From Phoma sp. XZ068 (taxonomy: Eukaryota > Ascomycota > Dothideomycetes > Pleosporales > Didymellaceae): a DNA stretch of 64,000 nucleotides. Made by a program: the position numbers and the translations under genes. Below the pieces are notes generated by a model. That model had not been told where the DNA came from. It ran no database searches and saw nothing but the letters and a program-made list of their open reading frames with translations. Shown here one piece after another: positions 18,120 through 29,694 of the stretch. Numbering within the stretch: position 1 is the first letter of the stretch; each line of letters begins with the position of its first letter. The stretch is from NCBI GenBank assembly GCA_004835665.1, contig RBKR01000012.1, positions 1 through 64,000 on the forward strand, in the 5' to 3' direction.

Positions 18120-19968
18120 ACGTAAACCACCACCGAGAGCGACAACCCACCGAGAGCGACAAAATCTCTTGGCACGACTAACACTAGTTATGAATTATCA
18201 GATTCATCGCTATCAAACAAGGATCCTATGAACCTTGTGCTCGCATCTGATTCAGAAGTGTCTTCTGAATCCTTTTTGCACGTACGAGCGTTGTGCCCAG
18301 TCCCTCCACAGTTCCCACAGCGCCGTAGAGCTGGTTGTGCTATTTCTTGATCACCACCACCTCGAGTCCTTTTGGACGACAAAGCCACCACAGACGCCTC
18401 AGCAGCTACCTGCGCTGACCCTACTCCATACTCCAATGTACCCCCATGCTGAATCTGCTTCCTTTTGCGCCCTTTCCGCTTGGTCATCACTGCCAATTGC
18501 TCTTCAAGCTCAGTATTGCGGGCAGCAAGAAGCGCATTTTGATGCAGCATTAGTTCAGCTCCCTTTACAAGCTGTGAGAAGCCAGCTTGGGCAGCAACTG
18601 GTGACCGAGTAAAAGACTCGCTCACAAGCTTTGACTGAGACCCAAATTCATGCGTATTGCTTGGAGTCTTCGACTGCCACGGGGTTGTTGGTAGTGGGGG
18701 TTGAGGCGGGGTACGCAACCGTGTCTCCAGGCGATCCAACACTACCTGCGCGTTGACAGGGACTAGTCCTGATGCCTCAAAGGCCTTTCGACAATTAGCC
18801 TGTGTGAATACGTCAAAAAACGCGTCCTTGAAGGCAGGTAGGAAGCCTTCCTTGTTGATGTGGAAGACGCGTCGGCGTGCCAAGTCTCGGACGCGTTGGG
18901 AGTACTTCCGCTTCAATGGCGAGAAGCAGACCACATCAAGTGGCTGGAGGATGTGTGATGAATGGGGAGGCATACAGAGCGTAAGGATCTTGTTCTCCAA
19001 GCAATAGTCCTTGAACTCCTGGTTAAGGTGGCTCTCGTGACCGTCCAAAATGAGCAGCCGGTATACCCCCACCTGACGCGCTGTTGTATGCGTGTCAAAG
19101 TGCTTCAACCACTCCAGGCCAAGCGCGTTGTTTGTCCATCCGTTCTCTGAGACAGAGAGCTTCCAATTACGCGGTATATCTGCCTCCTCGTACCATGCAG
19201 AGATGTGGACACGCCCTTTGTAGATGATAAATGGCGGGGTTGCGTGGCCAGCAGCGCAGATACTCTGGATGACTGTAACCCACTCGCGATCTCCTGGCTG
19301 AACGAGCTCTGGTCGAGTACGTCTATCAGAGCCTGTGACGACCTTCATGGACCCAATGACGCCCATCTGGAAGCCAGTCTCGTCAAAGTTGTGCACGTCG
19401 TCGTCATGGACGCCGTACTTGGCTTTGGTATCCTCTACCAACTTGAACCACGCGCCAATGACCTCAGGATCTTCCTGCATTATCCTCTGCCTATCCTTTG
19501 CTCGATTGAACGCCATCTTGAGCCTATCTGAGCGCGTCACAAAGCGCGCAGCCCAGTGCTTGCCAACTGGCTTTCCATCACGCACACCCAACAGTTTATC
19601 AGCCATATCTGCCACCTCACACAGCCGGGGCGCAAAGCCTCGCGCGTCAAGGTCAAGTATGTATTGGATAATCGTCTCTTCCTCTATTGCAGTAAGCTTG
19701 AGGCAGTTCACGCGTGTTTCGAGTCGAAATGGTATTCCCTTGGCACGTTTAGATAGGGTATGATGATTAACGTTGAATGCTGCAGCAGCGCGTCGCAGGC
19801 TTGGAAATTCATCTGAACGATAGGCTAGAAGGGCAAGCTGGACCCTACCTTCGTCTTGTTGATATTGCGCGTTGTGTTGTTGAGACATGTTAGGATGAAA
19901 GGAGGAGGAGTGGTCTTGGCAGATTTTGTCGCTCTCGGTGGGTTGTCGCTCTCGGTGGTGGTTTACGT
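18120..19968 (-). mobile_element. Intact Fot1/pogo-type DNA transposon, 1849 bp
   Basis: Perfect 48-bp terminal inverted repeats (18120-18167 and 19921-19968), starting ACGTAAACC and flanked by a TA duplication (18118-18119 and 19969-19970). Each terminal repeat holds two direct copies of a 16-mer, CCACCGAGAGCGACAA. Removing the element and one TA rejoins the Gypsy integrase sequence seamlessly by comparison with Gypsy 1 near 13190-13260. Composition is balanced with no RIP signature, so insertion post-dates mutation of the host element, or the copy escaped RIP. Confidence 0.96.
18188..19888 (-). CDS. Fot1/pogo-family transposase (DDE, CENP-B-like DNA binding)
   Basis: 566-aa cut-and-paste transposase, uninterrupted. 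An N-terminal helix-turn-helix (about 20-50, RRAAAAFNVNHHTLSKRAKG) is followed by a CENP-B/Tc5-like DNA-binding part (about 65-140), then the DDE_1 catalytic core. The acidic residues lie in NFDETGF, LDGHESH and LQPLD, with 35 residues between the second and third Asp (DD35D, the Fot1/pogo arrangement). The C-terminal part adds a basic RKGRKRKQ stretch and a CCHC knuckle (CGNCGGTGHNARTC). It fills most of the transposon between the terminal repeats. All visible parts are intact, so activity is plausible. Confidence 0.95.
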   Translation of the reverse strand: MSQQHNAQYQQDEGRVQLALLAYRSDEFPSLRRAAAAFNVNHHTLSKRAKGIPFRLETRVNCLKLTAIEEETIIQYILDLDARGFAPRLCEVADMADKLLGVRDGKPVGKHWAARFVTRSDRLKMAFNRAKDRQRIMQEDPEVIGAWFKLVEDTKAKYGVHDDDVHNFDETGFQMGVIGSMKVVTGSDRRTRPELVQPGDREWVTVIQSICAAGHATPPFIIYKGRVHISAWYEEADIPRNWKLSVSENGWTNNALGLEWLKHFDTHTTARQVGVYRLLILDGHESHLNQEFKDYCLENKILTLCMPPHSSHILQPLDVVCFSPLKRKYSQRVRDLARRRVFHINKEGFLPAFKDAFFDVFTQANCRKAFEASGLVPVNAQVVLDRLETRLRTPPQPPLPTTPWQSKTPSNTHEFGSQSKLVSESFTRSPVAAQAGFSQLVKGAELMLHQNALLAARNTELEEQLAVMTKRKGRKRKQIQHGGTLEYGVGSAQVAAEASVVALSSKRTRGGGDQEIAQPALRRCGNCGGTGHNARTCKKDSEDTSESDASTRFIGSLFDSDESDNS

Positions 19969-22900
19969 TATAATCTAGTTTTTTTATTAGTCTTCTTATT
20001 TATAAGTTTTTTATAAGAAGATAGACTTTATCCCCCTCTTTTAGCTAAGGTGCTGTTTTTCTTTTCTAATTAAGATAAGAGATTACTTATTATTAAGCTT
20101 TATTAATATTTTTAAGTAATTTTTAGTATACTTTCTTTAGTTTATATACTAAGGTTATTACTAAATCTATTTAGATATTACTATTAAGAGATCTTATAAA
20201 GAGATTTAGATATCTTCTATAATTTATAAAGAATAGTATTATACCTATTACTTTTAATAATTTATTATTATATATAATCTATACTATAGGTAATAGTAAA
20301 ACCTAGTTATCTTACTTCTAGTTACTATATATTCTTAAGTATATTTCTATAGTCTAATTTATTCTTTCTATTTGTCTATCTATTTATAGATAATATATAG
20401 TTAATAGCTTTTTCTTAGTACTAATAGCTGCTATAAGTATAGTCTAATAGTTTAATATAAAGAGCTTATTTCTATTACTAATAATTAATTCTAGTATACT
20501 ATAGTAATAGATAATCCTATCTAGGAATACTTATACAAGCTACTCTGCAGTATAACTATATTAAAATAGTATTATTTCTACTACTTTAGTAAACCTATCT
20601 ACTATAATAAAGATTAAGTTATAGGTATATCCTATAATAGGGTCCTTAGAGATTAGTAGTTATATAATAAAATCTATTATAATATTTGTCTATAGTACTA
20701 TTAGTAGCTCTATTACTTATATTTCTCTATACTTTATATATATATTATATTTATTCTATTAGTAATTAATATAGTTCTTAATAAACTTAGTAACCTTATC
20801 CTTTATACAGCTAAACTTATAGTATTATCTAATAAGTTCTATTATTTATATTATACTAGAGTGTCTATAAAGTAGGTTATTATAATAATAGCTTATAATT
20901 TTATTTTCTAATTCTTCTAGTACCTTTATAGGTATACACTATTCCTACTAAATTTATATTATATTATTAAGCTACTAAGATAGTCCTAATAACTTATCCT
21001 TATTAATTCTAAGTATAGTAAACTAGTTAATAGTTTTTTCTCTAGCTAGATTATATTATCTACTAAGTATATTAGCTCTGCTATTATCTTTTTCTAGTAT
21101 ATATAGTATCTTAAACTTGTTCTATCCTAATAGCTTAGACTAGTATACTTATTATTAGTTAAGTGTCTTAGTAGTAGTAAAGTATACTAAGTTCTTATAA
21201 TCTATATAAATAGTAAGTTCTAAATAACTTTCTATATAGATTCTCTAATATTCTAGAGCTAATATAATAGCTAGTAATTCTTTATTATATATATTATATT
21301 ATTCTTCTAGTCCTAAGAACTTTCTAGAGTAGTAGGTAATTAAGTACTATTATCTATCTTATTTTTATATAGCATAAGCTCCTAATACTAAATCTAAGGT
21401 ATCTATCTTAATTTAAAGTAGTTTTCTACTCTTAAATATAATTATTATAGGTAGCTTAATATAGGACTGTTTAAGTAACTAGAAAGTATCTTCTTATACT
21501 TATTTCTACTTAAATAGTATATTCTTTTATATAAGCTTTATAAGTAGTAAGGCCTTAAGTAAATAGTCCTTAATAAAGTATTAGTTAAAGTTAATAAATC
21601 CTAGAAATTTCTAAATTCTCTTAAAGAAGGTAGGAGTTAGCTAATTCTTTATAACCTAAATTTTTATTTTACTTATCTTAACTCTATATCTTCCTATAAT
21701 ATAGCTAAGAAATTCTACTTCTTCTTTATACTATTTATATTTCTTAGGTTTAAGTTAAAGATCTACCTTTCTAAGGTATTCTAATACTTCTCTAATATAG
21801 TAAATATATTCTTCTAGTGTTACTAAATATACTAGAATATTATTAAGGTATACTACTACTATAATATCTAAGTATACTCTTAATATATTATTAATAAGGG
21901 CCTAATATATAGCTAGTATATTAGTAAGTCTAAATAGTATTACTAAATACTTATAATAACTATAGTATATTCTAAATATAGTCTTCTATTCTTTACTATC
22001 CTTTATATATATAAGGTTATATACTCTATATAGATTAAGTATAGTAAAGTATTATACTCTAGATAACTAATTCTATAATTCCTTAATATTTAGTAATAGG
22101 TATTAATTCTTAATTATAATATTATTAAGTTTCTAGTAGTTAATATATATTTATAATTTACTATCTTTCCTTAGTATAAAGAGGACTAGAAATTCTACTA
22201 GTAATTCTAATTCTTATATAAATCCTTTCTTAAGGTTCTTATTAATATATTTCTTAAGTGTGCTAAGTTCCTTCTTAGATATTCTATATATAGGCCTAAA
22301 AGGTAGTTCCTTTCCTTCCTAGAGCTTAATCTTATAATCCTAGAGTTTATACTATAGTAATATCTTTATAGTCTTCTTATTATAGAAAAGTTCTATATAA
22401 CTCTTATATTTATCTAGAATATTAGAAGGTATACTATCTTTCTTCTTAACTATTACTTTATAACTAGTAGGGCATTCTGCGTCTATATAGTTAACTACTC
22501 TATCTTAGTATATCTTATATATTAAAGAAATATTATTAATCTTCTTCTTATCTACTAGTTATATTATAAACTATATAGGCTATAATATAGTAGTGCTATA
22601 CCTATATTAGCTTAGTAAAAGCTATTAATTCTTCTAATTAATATCTAGATTATACTTTCTTAACTATAGAAGTCCTAATATAATATTATAAGTAGCTATT
22701 TTAAAAGTATTTAGAGTTATTTCCTTATAGTGTCTATAGATCTAGAGGGGTACTATAGTTACCTTATATATAATCTTAGATTCCTTAGGTATTAGTTCTT
22801 TATTAGCTACTCTAAGTAGGTAAGGTATTATCTTCTAGGTAAAGTATAGTCTAGCTAGCTATACTACTTTTAAAGAGATATAATTAGACTATACTCTAGA

Positions 22901-24935
22901 GTCTAAGAGTGCCTTTATCTATCTTCTATTTACCTTAATAGGTAACTTAATTAGTTAGTAATTACTTTTAATACTATTAATAGATTAATCTCTAGTGCCT
23001 ACTAGTACTGCCCTAAAAAAGGATTCTCTTATCTAAAGCTATTACTTTACTTCTTTCCTTTATAGGTCTTATAGTAGAGATTAAGGTAGGTCTGCTAATA
23101 CTAATTAAAGTATTACTTATTTACTACTAGTTCTTATTATCTATACTTAGCCTTATTCTAGCTAGAAAAGTATTAGTTATTATATTTATCTATTAGGTGT
23201 AGTATATAGTAGTCCTCCTTATAATCTTTCTATTATAGTCTATATAGGCATCTCTTTAGAAACTATCCTAAATTAAGCTTCTCTAAGTAATATATCTAGC
23301 AACTATTATAGTAGCATGCTGTCTATAACAGTGCTCTATAGTATAGGTTTCTTAGGTCTAGGCTATAATTAGGTTCTAGGTAATTATTATCCTAGTTCTA
23401 ATATACTTCTAGTTAATAATATTATTAATATTCTTTATATAACTTATTATACTAATTTTCTTTATTATTGTCTACCTTAATAGAGAGGATAATTAGGTCT
23501 TAATATAATTTAGCGTAGACTTTATTATTAGCTTTCTTAGCTTTATATTACTTATATTCTTAATAATATATATTATATTATACTCTATATTATACTATAG
23601 TAGAACATGCTAACTTGTCCTAATCCTTATTATCCTCTAGGTATTATCTAGGTAGTTATAGTATATTATCTTTAGTATTAGGTGTCTAGGTTACTCTAGG
23701 TCTGTAGTATAATATTATAGCTATACTAGAAGCTTCTAGAAGTTTAAGATATTCTTCCCTTAATATCTATATAATTATAGTTTTATAGCTATAAGGGTGT
23801 TTATATACCTATAACTTCTTAGGTACTAGTTTATATATAACTTCTAGTTTAATATCTTTATTATATCCTAACTCTAGATCTTTTATAAGTTGTTTAATTC
23901 TATTAGTAAGAATCTCCTATTTATTACTAGTATTCTTGCTATCTAGCCTACTAGCTAATATATTAATCTGTTAGAATACTTTGTTCTAGTAATAGTCTCT
24001 AGTAAAGTAGCCTAGTTTACTATAGTTATAATAGGTATTACCCTTATTACCCTTATTATTATTATATTCCTTCCTTTTATTCTATTATAGCTTTATAGCT
24101 GTTAGTCTCTTATTTATATTAGACAGGTCTATTGCCTTAGGTCTATAGTACCTACTCTAAGTATTACTATAAATATAGTAACCTATATTAGATTAGTAGT
24201 TATTTCTATAGTTACTATAATACGTATAGTTATTCTATTAGTTATATTATAGTTAAGATAGCTAGCCTATAGCTTAAGTATATAGATTATTATATAGCTC
24301 TTATTAGAGCTTATATAGTTTAATATTAAGGTTAATTACTATATTAATAAGGTTGTCTAAGGTTTCTATACTTATACTAGTATATATTAGTTCTTCTTTT
24401 ACCTTAGGTTTAAGTTCTTAATAAAATATTATAGTTAATATAGTATTATTCTAGTCTATATTAGCTATAAGTTGCTAGAACTTAGTAGTATAATTAGTAG
24501 TAAATTAGGTTTAATAAATATGTTAGATATCCTGTCTAGTAATAGTAGGTTTATTTAAGACTCTAAAGATTAGGCAGATTTTATCCTTAAAGGTATTAAA
24601 GTCTTCTATCTATATATTAACCTTATTAGAAGTATTGTTCTTGCTATAGAGTTAAATAAAAGATTTAATCTAGGTAAATACTTTTCTATATATATAGCTT
24701 GCTACTAGAGTAACTCTCTTCTTAGCCTCTACCTTATCTTCTTAGAATATAAAGAATAGGTCCTATTATATTAACTAGTTATCTAGCTTGCTATAGTCTC
24801 TCTTATAGAGATTAGGTTACTTAATATTAATAGTATTAGTAGTAATAGTTCCTTCTATTATATTAATATTAGAGTATAAGCTAGTAGGAGTAACTCTAGT
24901 TTCTAAAGTAGTACTTATCTTAGAGGTGTTTAAAA

Positions 24936-25418
24936 TATTAAGGTTATAAACTAAGTAAAGCTTATAAATACTTCTAAAGTTAGCTTTCTAGGATAAGTGC
25001 TAGTATAGAAGGGGTTAGTATAGATATCTAGTAAAATACTATAACAGCTATAGAGTTAATAATAAGTAGTATAAATAGTTAATCTGTCTAGCTTAAAAGT
25101 TAGGTTAAGTTCTAATAACAAAGTTAATTAATAAGGTTAAATATAATACTATAAGGGCAGTGTTCCTAATTGCTATATACTAAGGAGTGTCCTATATTTC
25201 TTATAATATCCTATAAAGTCCTATAGGAGGCCCTATAGTTTCTATAAGTAGTTTATAGTTTCTATAGGATATATATATAGTATCTTATACTATCTTATAC
25301 TCTTGGTATAGTTTATTTCTATAGGATTATAGAATATTACATAGTCTACTTAGCCCTATACTATTAATCTATAACTATAACTTTATTATACTATATCTCT
25401 TCCTCTAAGATTATAATA
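24936..25418 (-). repeat. RIP-mutated 5' LTR of Gypsy 2
   Basis: 483 bp, same length and nearly the same sequence as the LTR at 16762-17244. The five bases outside the pair (TAGAT left, TAAGC right) differ. They could derive from one TAGGC by RIP transitions, or the element may have recombined. Confidence 0.88.
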
Positions 25419-27150
25419 TAAGCTTCTTTCTAATACTATTTTTTAGCTGCTTATTCTACCTTTTCTTTTATATATTCTACCTTAGCTCTTGCCTGTGCCT
25501 TATACCTCTTCTAAGTTAGTTTCTTCTAATACTATTTATATACTACTTTAGCCTTCTTCTTCTTATCTTTTTAAAGTTATTATTTAAGTATTTTATAATT
25601 ATATATCTATTAACACTTCTATAATACTATAACCTTTATTAGAGTTTATATATTTAAGCTACTATAGTACTTCTTAAGATTAAGAGTCTTCCTACTCCTT
25701 TTTTACCTCCCCTAGTAATATTTATACTTATTAATACTCTCCCTTTTATATACTATAAGGTTAATATAAGCTATAAGTATATATACTACCTTAGTAAGCT
25801 ATTTTATATCCTTTTTCTTAGTATCTATAATATTCTCCTTAATTATATACCTTATTTTCCTCTAATTTAATATACTAAGATTTAAAGTTAAGCTCTTTTA
25901 TAAGCCTTAGTTATATAAGGTAGTATTATTAAACCTTTTAAGTATAATAGAGGGGTTAGGGGGCTATATACTAGTAGCTCTAAAGAAAGTAAGTATTATA
26001 GATTCTTAAAATAAGGCCTACTATACCTTCTAGAATAGAGAAAAGAAGTTACCCTTCTTAAGTATTAATTATCTCTAGCTTCTCTTAAGAAAAGCTATAA
26101 GCTTATTAAAGTAGGCCTGTAAGAGTAGCTTAAATAAGTATATATTAAGTAGCTATAGTATATAGGTTAAATAGGGAGAAAATATAGCTAGAAGTATCTT
26201 ATTTTTATAATAGTAGTTAATAAAAGCAGGTGTTATATATAACCTATACCTATTAAGTATAAGTACTTAGTATTAGTAAGCTACTTTTCTCCTAGTATAT
26301 TAATTAAATATATTTTTTAGCTAGAATAAGCTAATATTATTATTTATCTAGCTAGTTAGAGATAAGGTAACTACTACTAAGTATTCTTCTAGTTTAATTT
26401 AGTCTACCTAGCTTACTTATATATTATTACTTACTAATATAAATATTAGGCTTAGTAGCAATACTAATCTATTAGTATATATATATACTATAATAGTTAT
26501 CTACTTATAAGAACTATTCTATATAGCTTCTCTAACCTGTTTTTATTCCTATAATTACTTACTAAATACTTGTTTTAAATAACCTATAATACCTATTAAG
26601 ATACTCTTCTTATCTATATTATATATATTTTATAGCTTAATATTATACTTAGCAAATTTAGTATATAGGAGATTAAAATATTGTCTATAACTTGCCCCTA
26701 AGTTAGCTTAGTAACGTTTGCAATCTATACTAGTTGTCTACTTAGATACTAGTTAATTAGGGTAATAGTAGAGGAAGCAGGTAACCTAGCGCTAGGAGAC
26801 TAGTTCTTAGGTAATCTAGAACGCGTATTTTTATATAAATAATCTTATAGGAGGTAGACCTTGCTCTGTTAGTTTAGTAATATATAATATAAGCTGCTTT
26901 TCTTAGTGTAGGTGGAGTTTCTGTTGGTTAAAGTTCTTAGTCTCCCTATCTGCTTAAACACGCTTGTGTCTCTGCGCTAGAGTTACATGTGATACTCTAA
27001 ATTTAGCAGCAATATCTGTGTAGCAAAGTTTTTCTCCTAGATTTAGCACATTAATAGCTGTAAGCGCATTGTTAATAGGTGTTATAGTGGTTGAGTAATG
27101 ACGCGTTAAAGTATAGTGTTGTTTGTGGTGTTTGGTCAGCACGCGCCTGC
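25419..27150 (-). mobile_element. RIP-degraded Fot-type DNA transposon relic
   Basis: The minus strand carries a broken pogo-like transposase. The N-terminus at 26954-27142 is intact enough to read a helix-turn-helix (YTDIAAKFRVSHVTLAQRHKRV). Further on, WVTCFLHRHP-like and YNMDEKGILIGI-like segments (first catalytic Asp) appear once TAG is read back, and a Lys/Ala-rich C-terminal tail lies at about 25430-25600. RIP is heavy from 25419 to about 26870 but light near the 5' end. The left edge abuts the Gypsy 2 LTR. I could not define both terminal repeats. Confidence 0.75.
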
Positions 27151-27214
27151 GATCGCCATCTGTCCGTGCACGTTATATGTGTGAGCCACCGCCGCTTCGG
27201 TGGGGCCGCATCGC

Positions 27215-29541
27215 CTAAACGTAAGCGATCCCGACGGCTTGAAAATCCCGGATGAGTCCCTCTAGTCTACCCATGCTCGTGCTATCGCAATCTATCCCTT
27301 GAGAATCAATAACAGAATCGCTTCGCCGATCACGCCCACGATCGAGCGTGAGTTGGCTTACAAGCCAGAACTCTGGCGCATGACGAGTGAATCCTATGCG
27401 TTTCCAGACACTTTGATCTGGGTGCGAGTAACTTCTCATCAGTTCTTCCGCTCGCGTTCGGGATGGCCAGACCTTTTTCCAACGTTGTAGGCCGTTACGA
27501 AGGTAAGAGTCGTCATGTGAGCCAACCAGTGAGTTCTCAGCTTGGTAAACCAAGGTGTGGAGCGCTCCAGTCAAAATTTAGTACAACTCGAGCTGGAATA
27601 TGGGGCCGACATACCAACGGCAATTGTAAACATGTTCAGAATGCTCGCCTGCGACAATAAGCGCTCGGTACTCGACGTTATCTCCGTAGAACAGATAACT
27701 CTGACTATAGTCGCCAACGAGGCATTGTGGGCGGGTAAGAGCGCGTTCTTCCACGTTCTCAGGGCCACGTAGCATTCCTCCGCAGATTCGGCTTGGAAGC
27801 ATGCGTCTGGTGACGATAGGTCGATGACCATTTCTCGTAGAAGCATACGAGGTGGATGATTGTAGAATAACGCAAAGCCGCCATCAAGGTTGAACACAAA
27901 CGTGGAGAATCTGAACACCCGACAATCGTAACATCAGCAAGCTGTTCTGAACCGATCAAGCAATGAAAGCCCACCTGATCAGTGACTCTCGCAGTACGAA
28001 AAGATTCCAGTCGAACTTCGCGAAACTAGACGTATCGACATCACGCAATGTAGCCGCTTGTAGACCAATGTCTCTTAATATCTGCATAGGAGCGTCAGTG
28101 TTTCAAAGATGCAAATGATACCAGAAGGAGCGCAAGGAGAGATTGAACGGATTTCTTACGCTGACAATTGCACTGTACCTTTGCCTTCGGACACGTAACA
28201 TGTCCTCCCTGCATCCTTCCCAGGTCTGAATCAGGCAGACGCAGTATGCCGCTTGAAGAGCTTGTAGCTGTGCTTCGCATTGCGTCTCTTGGCCAGGTTG
28301 CCGCCATGCCTGAGACAAGTCCCGAGACCACCAGATCTCGTCTGTGAAGACGATCTCCTCGACTGCACTGAACCAAAGACTGGACATTGCTCGATCACTT
28401 TCATCTGGTGAAAGGCATGCTCCTAGGACAGCCATTGCGGCCACAAGGCTTGTAGAGGACTTGTGCATACGGAATGACGGTTTATGGACAACCGGCCAAT
28501 TGGGATACCAGCAGGACCAGAACAGTGACATAAATTTGTGCAATCGTTCGGGAGAGAAGAAAGTGTAGGCCATCGTGTTGAGCGTCGGAGACCAGGCCGG
28601 TTGCTTGCCGGGTTTCGGACATGTTCGCATGGTAGCCTCGTACAGCTGTGTGACGATACGTCGAGTAAGATCATTCACACCGTCATCCGTCTCTGAACGT
28701 GTGAGAATATCTGTTCCTCGGTAGGAATATTTTTGTGCAACTTCCATCACTGTTTCGTCAAAGCAGTCATTTTGCGGACCCAGTGCTCTGCCAAGGCCTT
28801 GCCAGTAATGTGGACCAACTGTTCCACGGACTGCTGCTGGCGATTCTCGTACAGCAAGAGCTCTTCTTTCGCGATTTCCGCACTCAAAGGAGCTAACGAG
28901 TCCTGAGCTTCTTACAAAGTTCTCCATGAAGGAGAATTTCACCATATTCACAAGATTGATCTCGAATGGCGAATGCAGCTGTGGGGCGGAGAGCATGAGT
29001 TCGTAACTAAGCGCCCCTCCAAGGTTCCGATCAGTCGGTGTCAATTCGAAATCAAAATCTTCATACACGTTGATATCCCGGTCGATTGCTAGAGCTGGGT
29101 CATCGAGCACATTGCTTGTAGGACCGAGGTCGAGAAGATCACCACTGGGCGTTGGTCGACGTCTTTGATAAACATCTGATTCATTGTTCGACAGTTCAGT
29201 GCGCTCTGTGTACTCGGTTGATTGTCTCGTAAATGTACACAATCTCCGCTTCGAGATGCAGGGCTGGCACGGTTGCATCGATGTGCAAGCGCGCTTCCAT
29301 CGATGGCAGGCGTCGCACGCAGTTGGCCTCCGGCCCCTGCTTTTGGATTGGAGGTTGGGGATTTCTACATTCTGTTCTAGACGGACTTTACAGGTTATCC
29401 AATGCCGTTTGAGCGTGTCGCTTAAAAGCACGTTAGCTATCAAATCGATACGAATGGAGAGGTGGTTTCGCATTGACCATAGGTTCTACGGAAAGTTTTG
29501 TTGCAGAACACGCAAAGGGTGTTGTCTGCAGACCTTTCCAT
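27215..29541 (-). CDS. Fungal transcription factor, C2H2 plus Zn2Cys6, five exons
   Basis: Exons by GT-AG and frame: 29541-29490, 29436-28160, 28081-27975, 27910-27615, 27564-27215 (693 aa). A C2H2-like finger (CVFC...H-x3-C) straddles intron 1 with atypical spacing, so exon 1 is the least certain. A Zn2Cys6 cluster follows at about C58, C61, C68, C74, C77, C84. The rest matches the fungal-specific transcription factor region: ERLHKFMSLFWSCWYPNWPVVHKPSF, then IGLQAATLRDVD, FNLDGGFALFYNHPPR, MFTIAVALHTLVYQ and a WKRIGFTRHAPEFWL tail. Introns 2-4 restore these blocks exactly. The stop lies next to the transposon relic. It is the natural regulator candidate for the co-oriented flavoprotein and P450 genes. 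Confidence 0.82.
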
Positions 29542-29694
29542 TGTGTATATTGGGGTCACGAGTCAGGAGTAATAGCAATAGTGTGAGCGAACGGCGCACA
29601 TGATATAAACGCGCGGAAGTGTGGGGACCCCGCACGCTAACCCTATCTAACCAAAGCGAAACCAACCTTGTCGGCAAACAATTCCATCGTCTCT

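Larger units (their letters stand above)
16762..25418 (-). mobile_element. RIP-mutated Gypsy LTR retrotransposon, near full length, with nested transposon
   Basis: Flanked by two 483-bp direct LTRs and read on the minus strand. A gag zinc knuckle (CYNC..GYFTRDC after reversal) lies near 23985-24030, the reverse transcriptase YLDDILVY equivalent near 21830-21860, and the integrase C-terminus at about 17960-18118 continues after the insertion from 19971. A purine-rich tract abuts the left LTR, confirming it as the 3' LTR. Without the 1849-bp Fot1/pogo insertion and its TA duplication the element is about 6.8 kb. Pol frames are full of stops. Confidence 0.88.
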
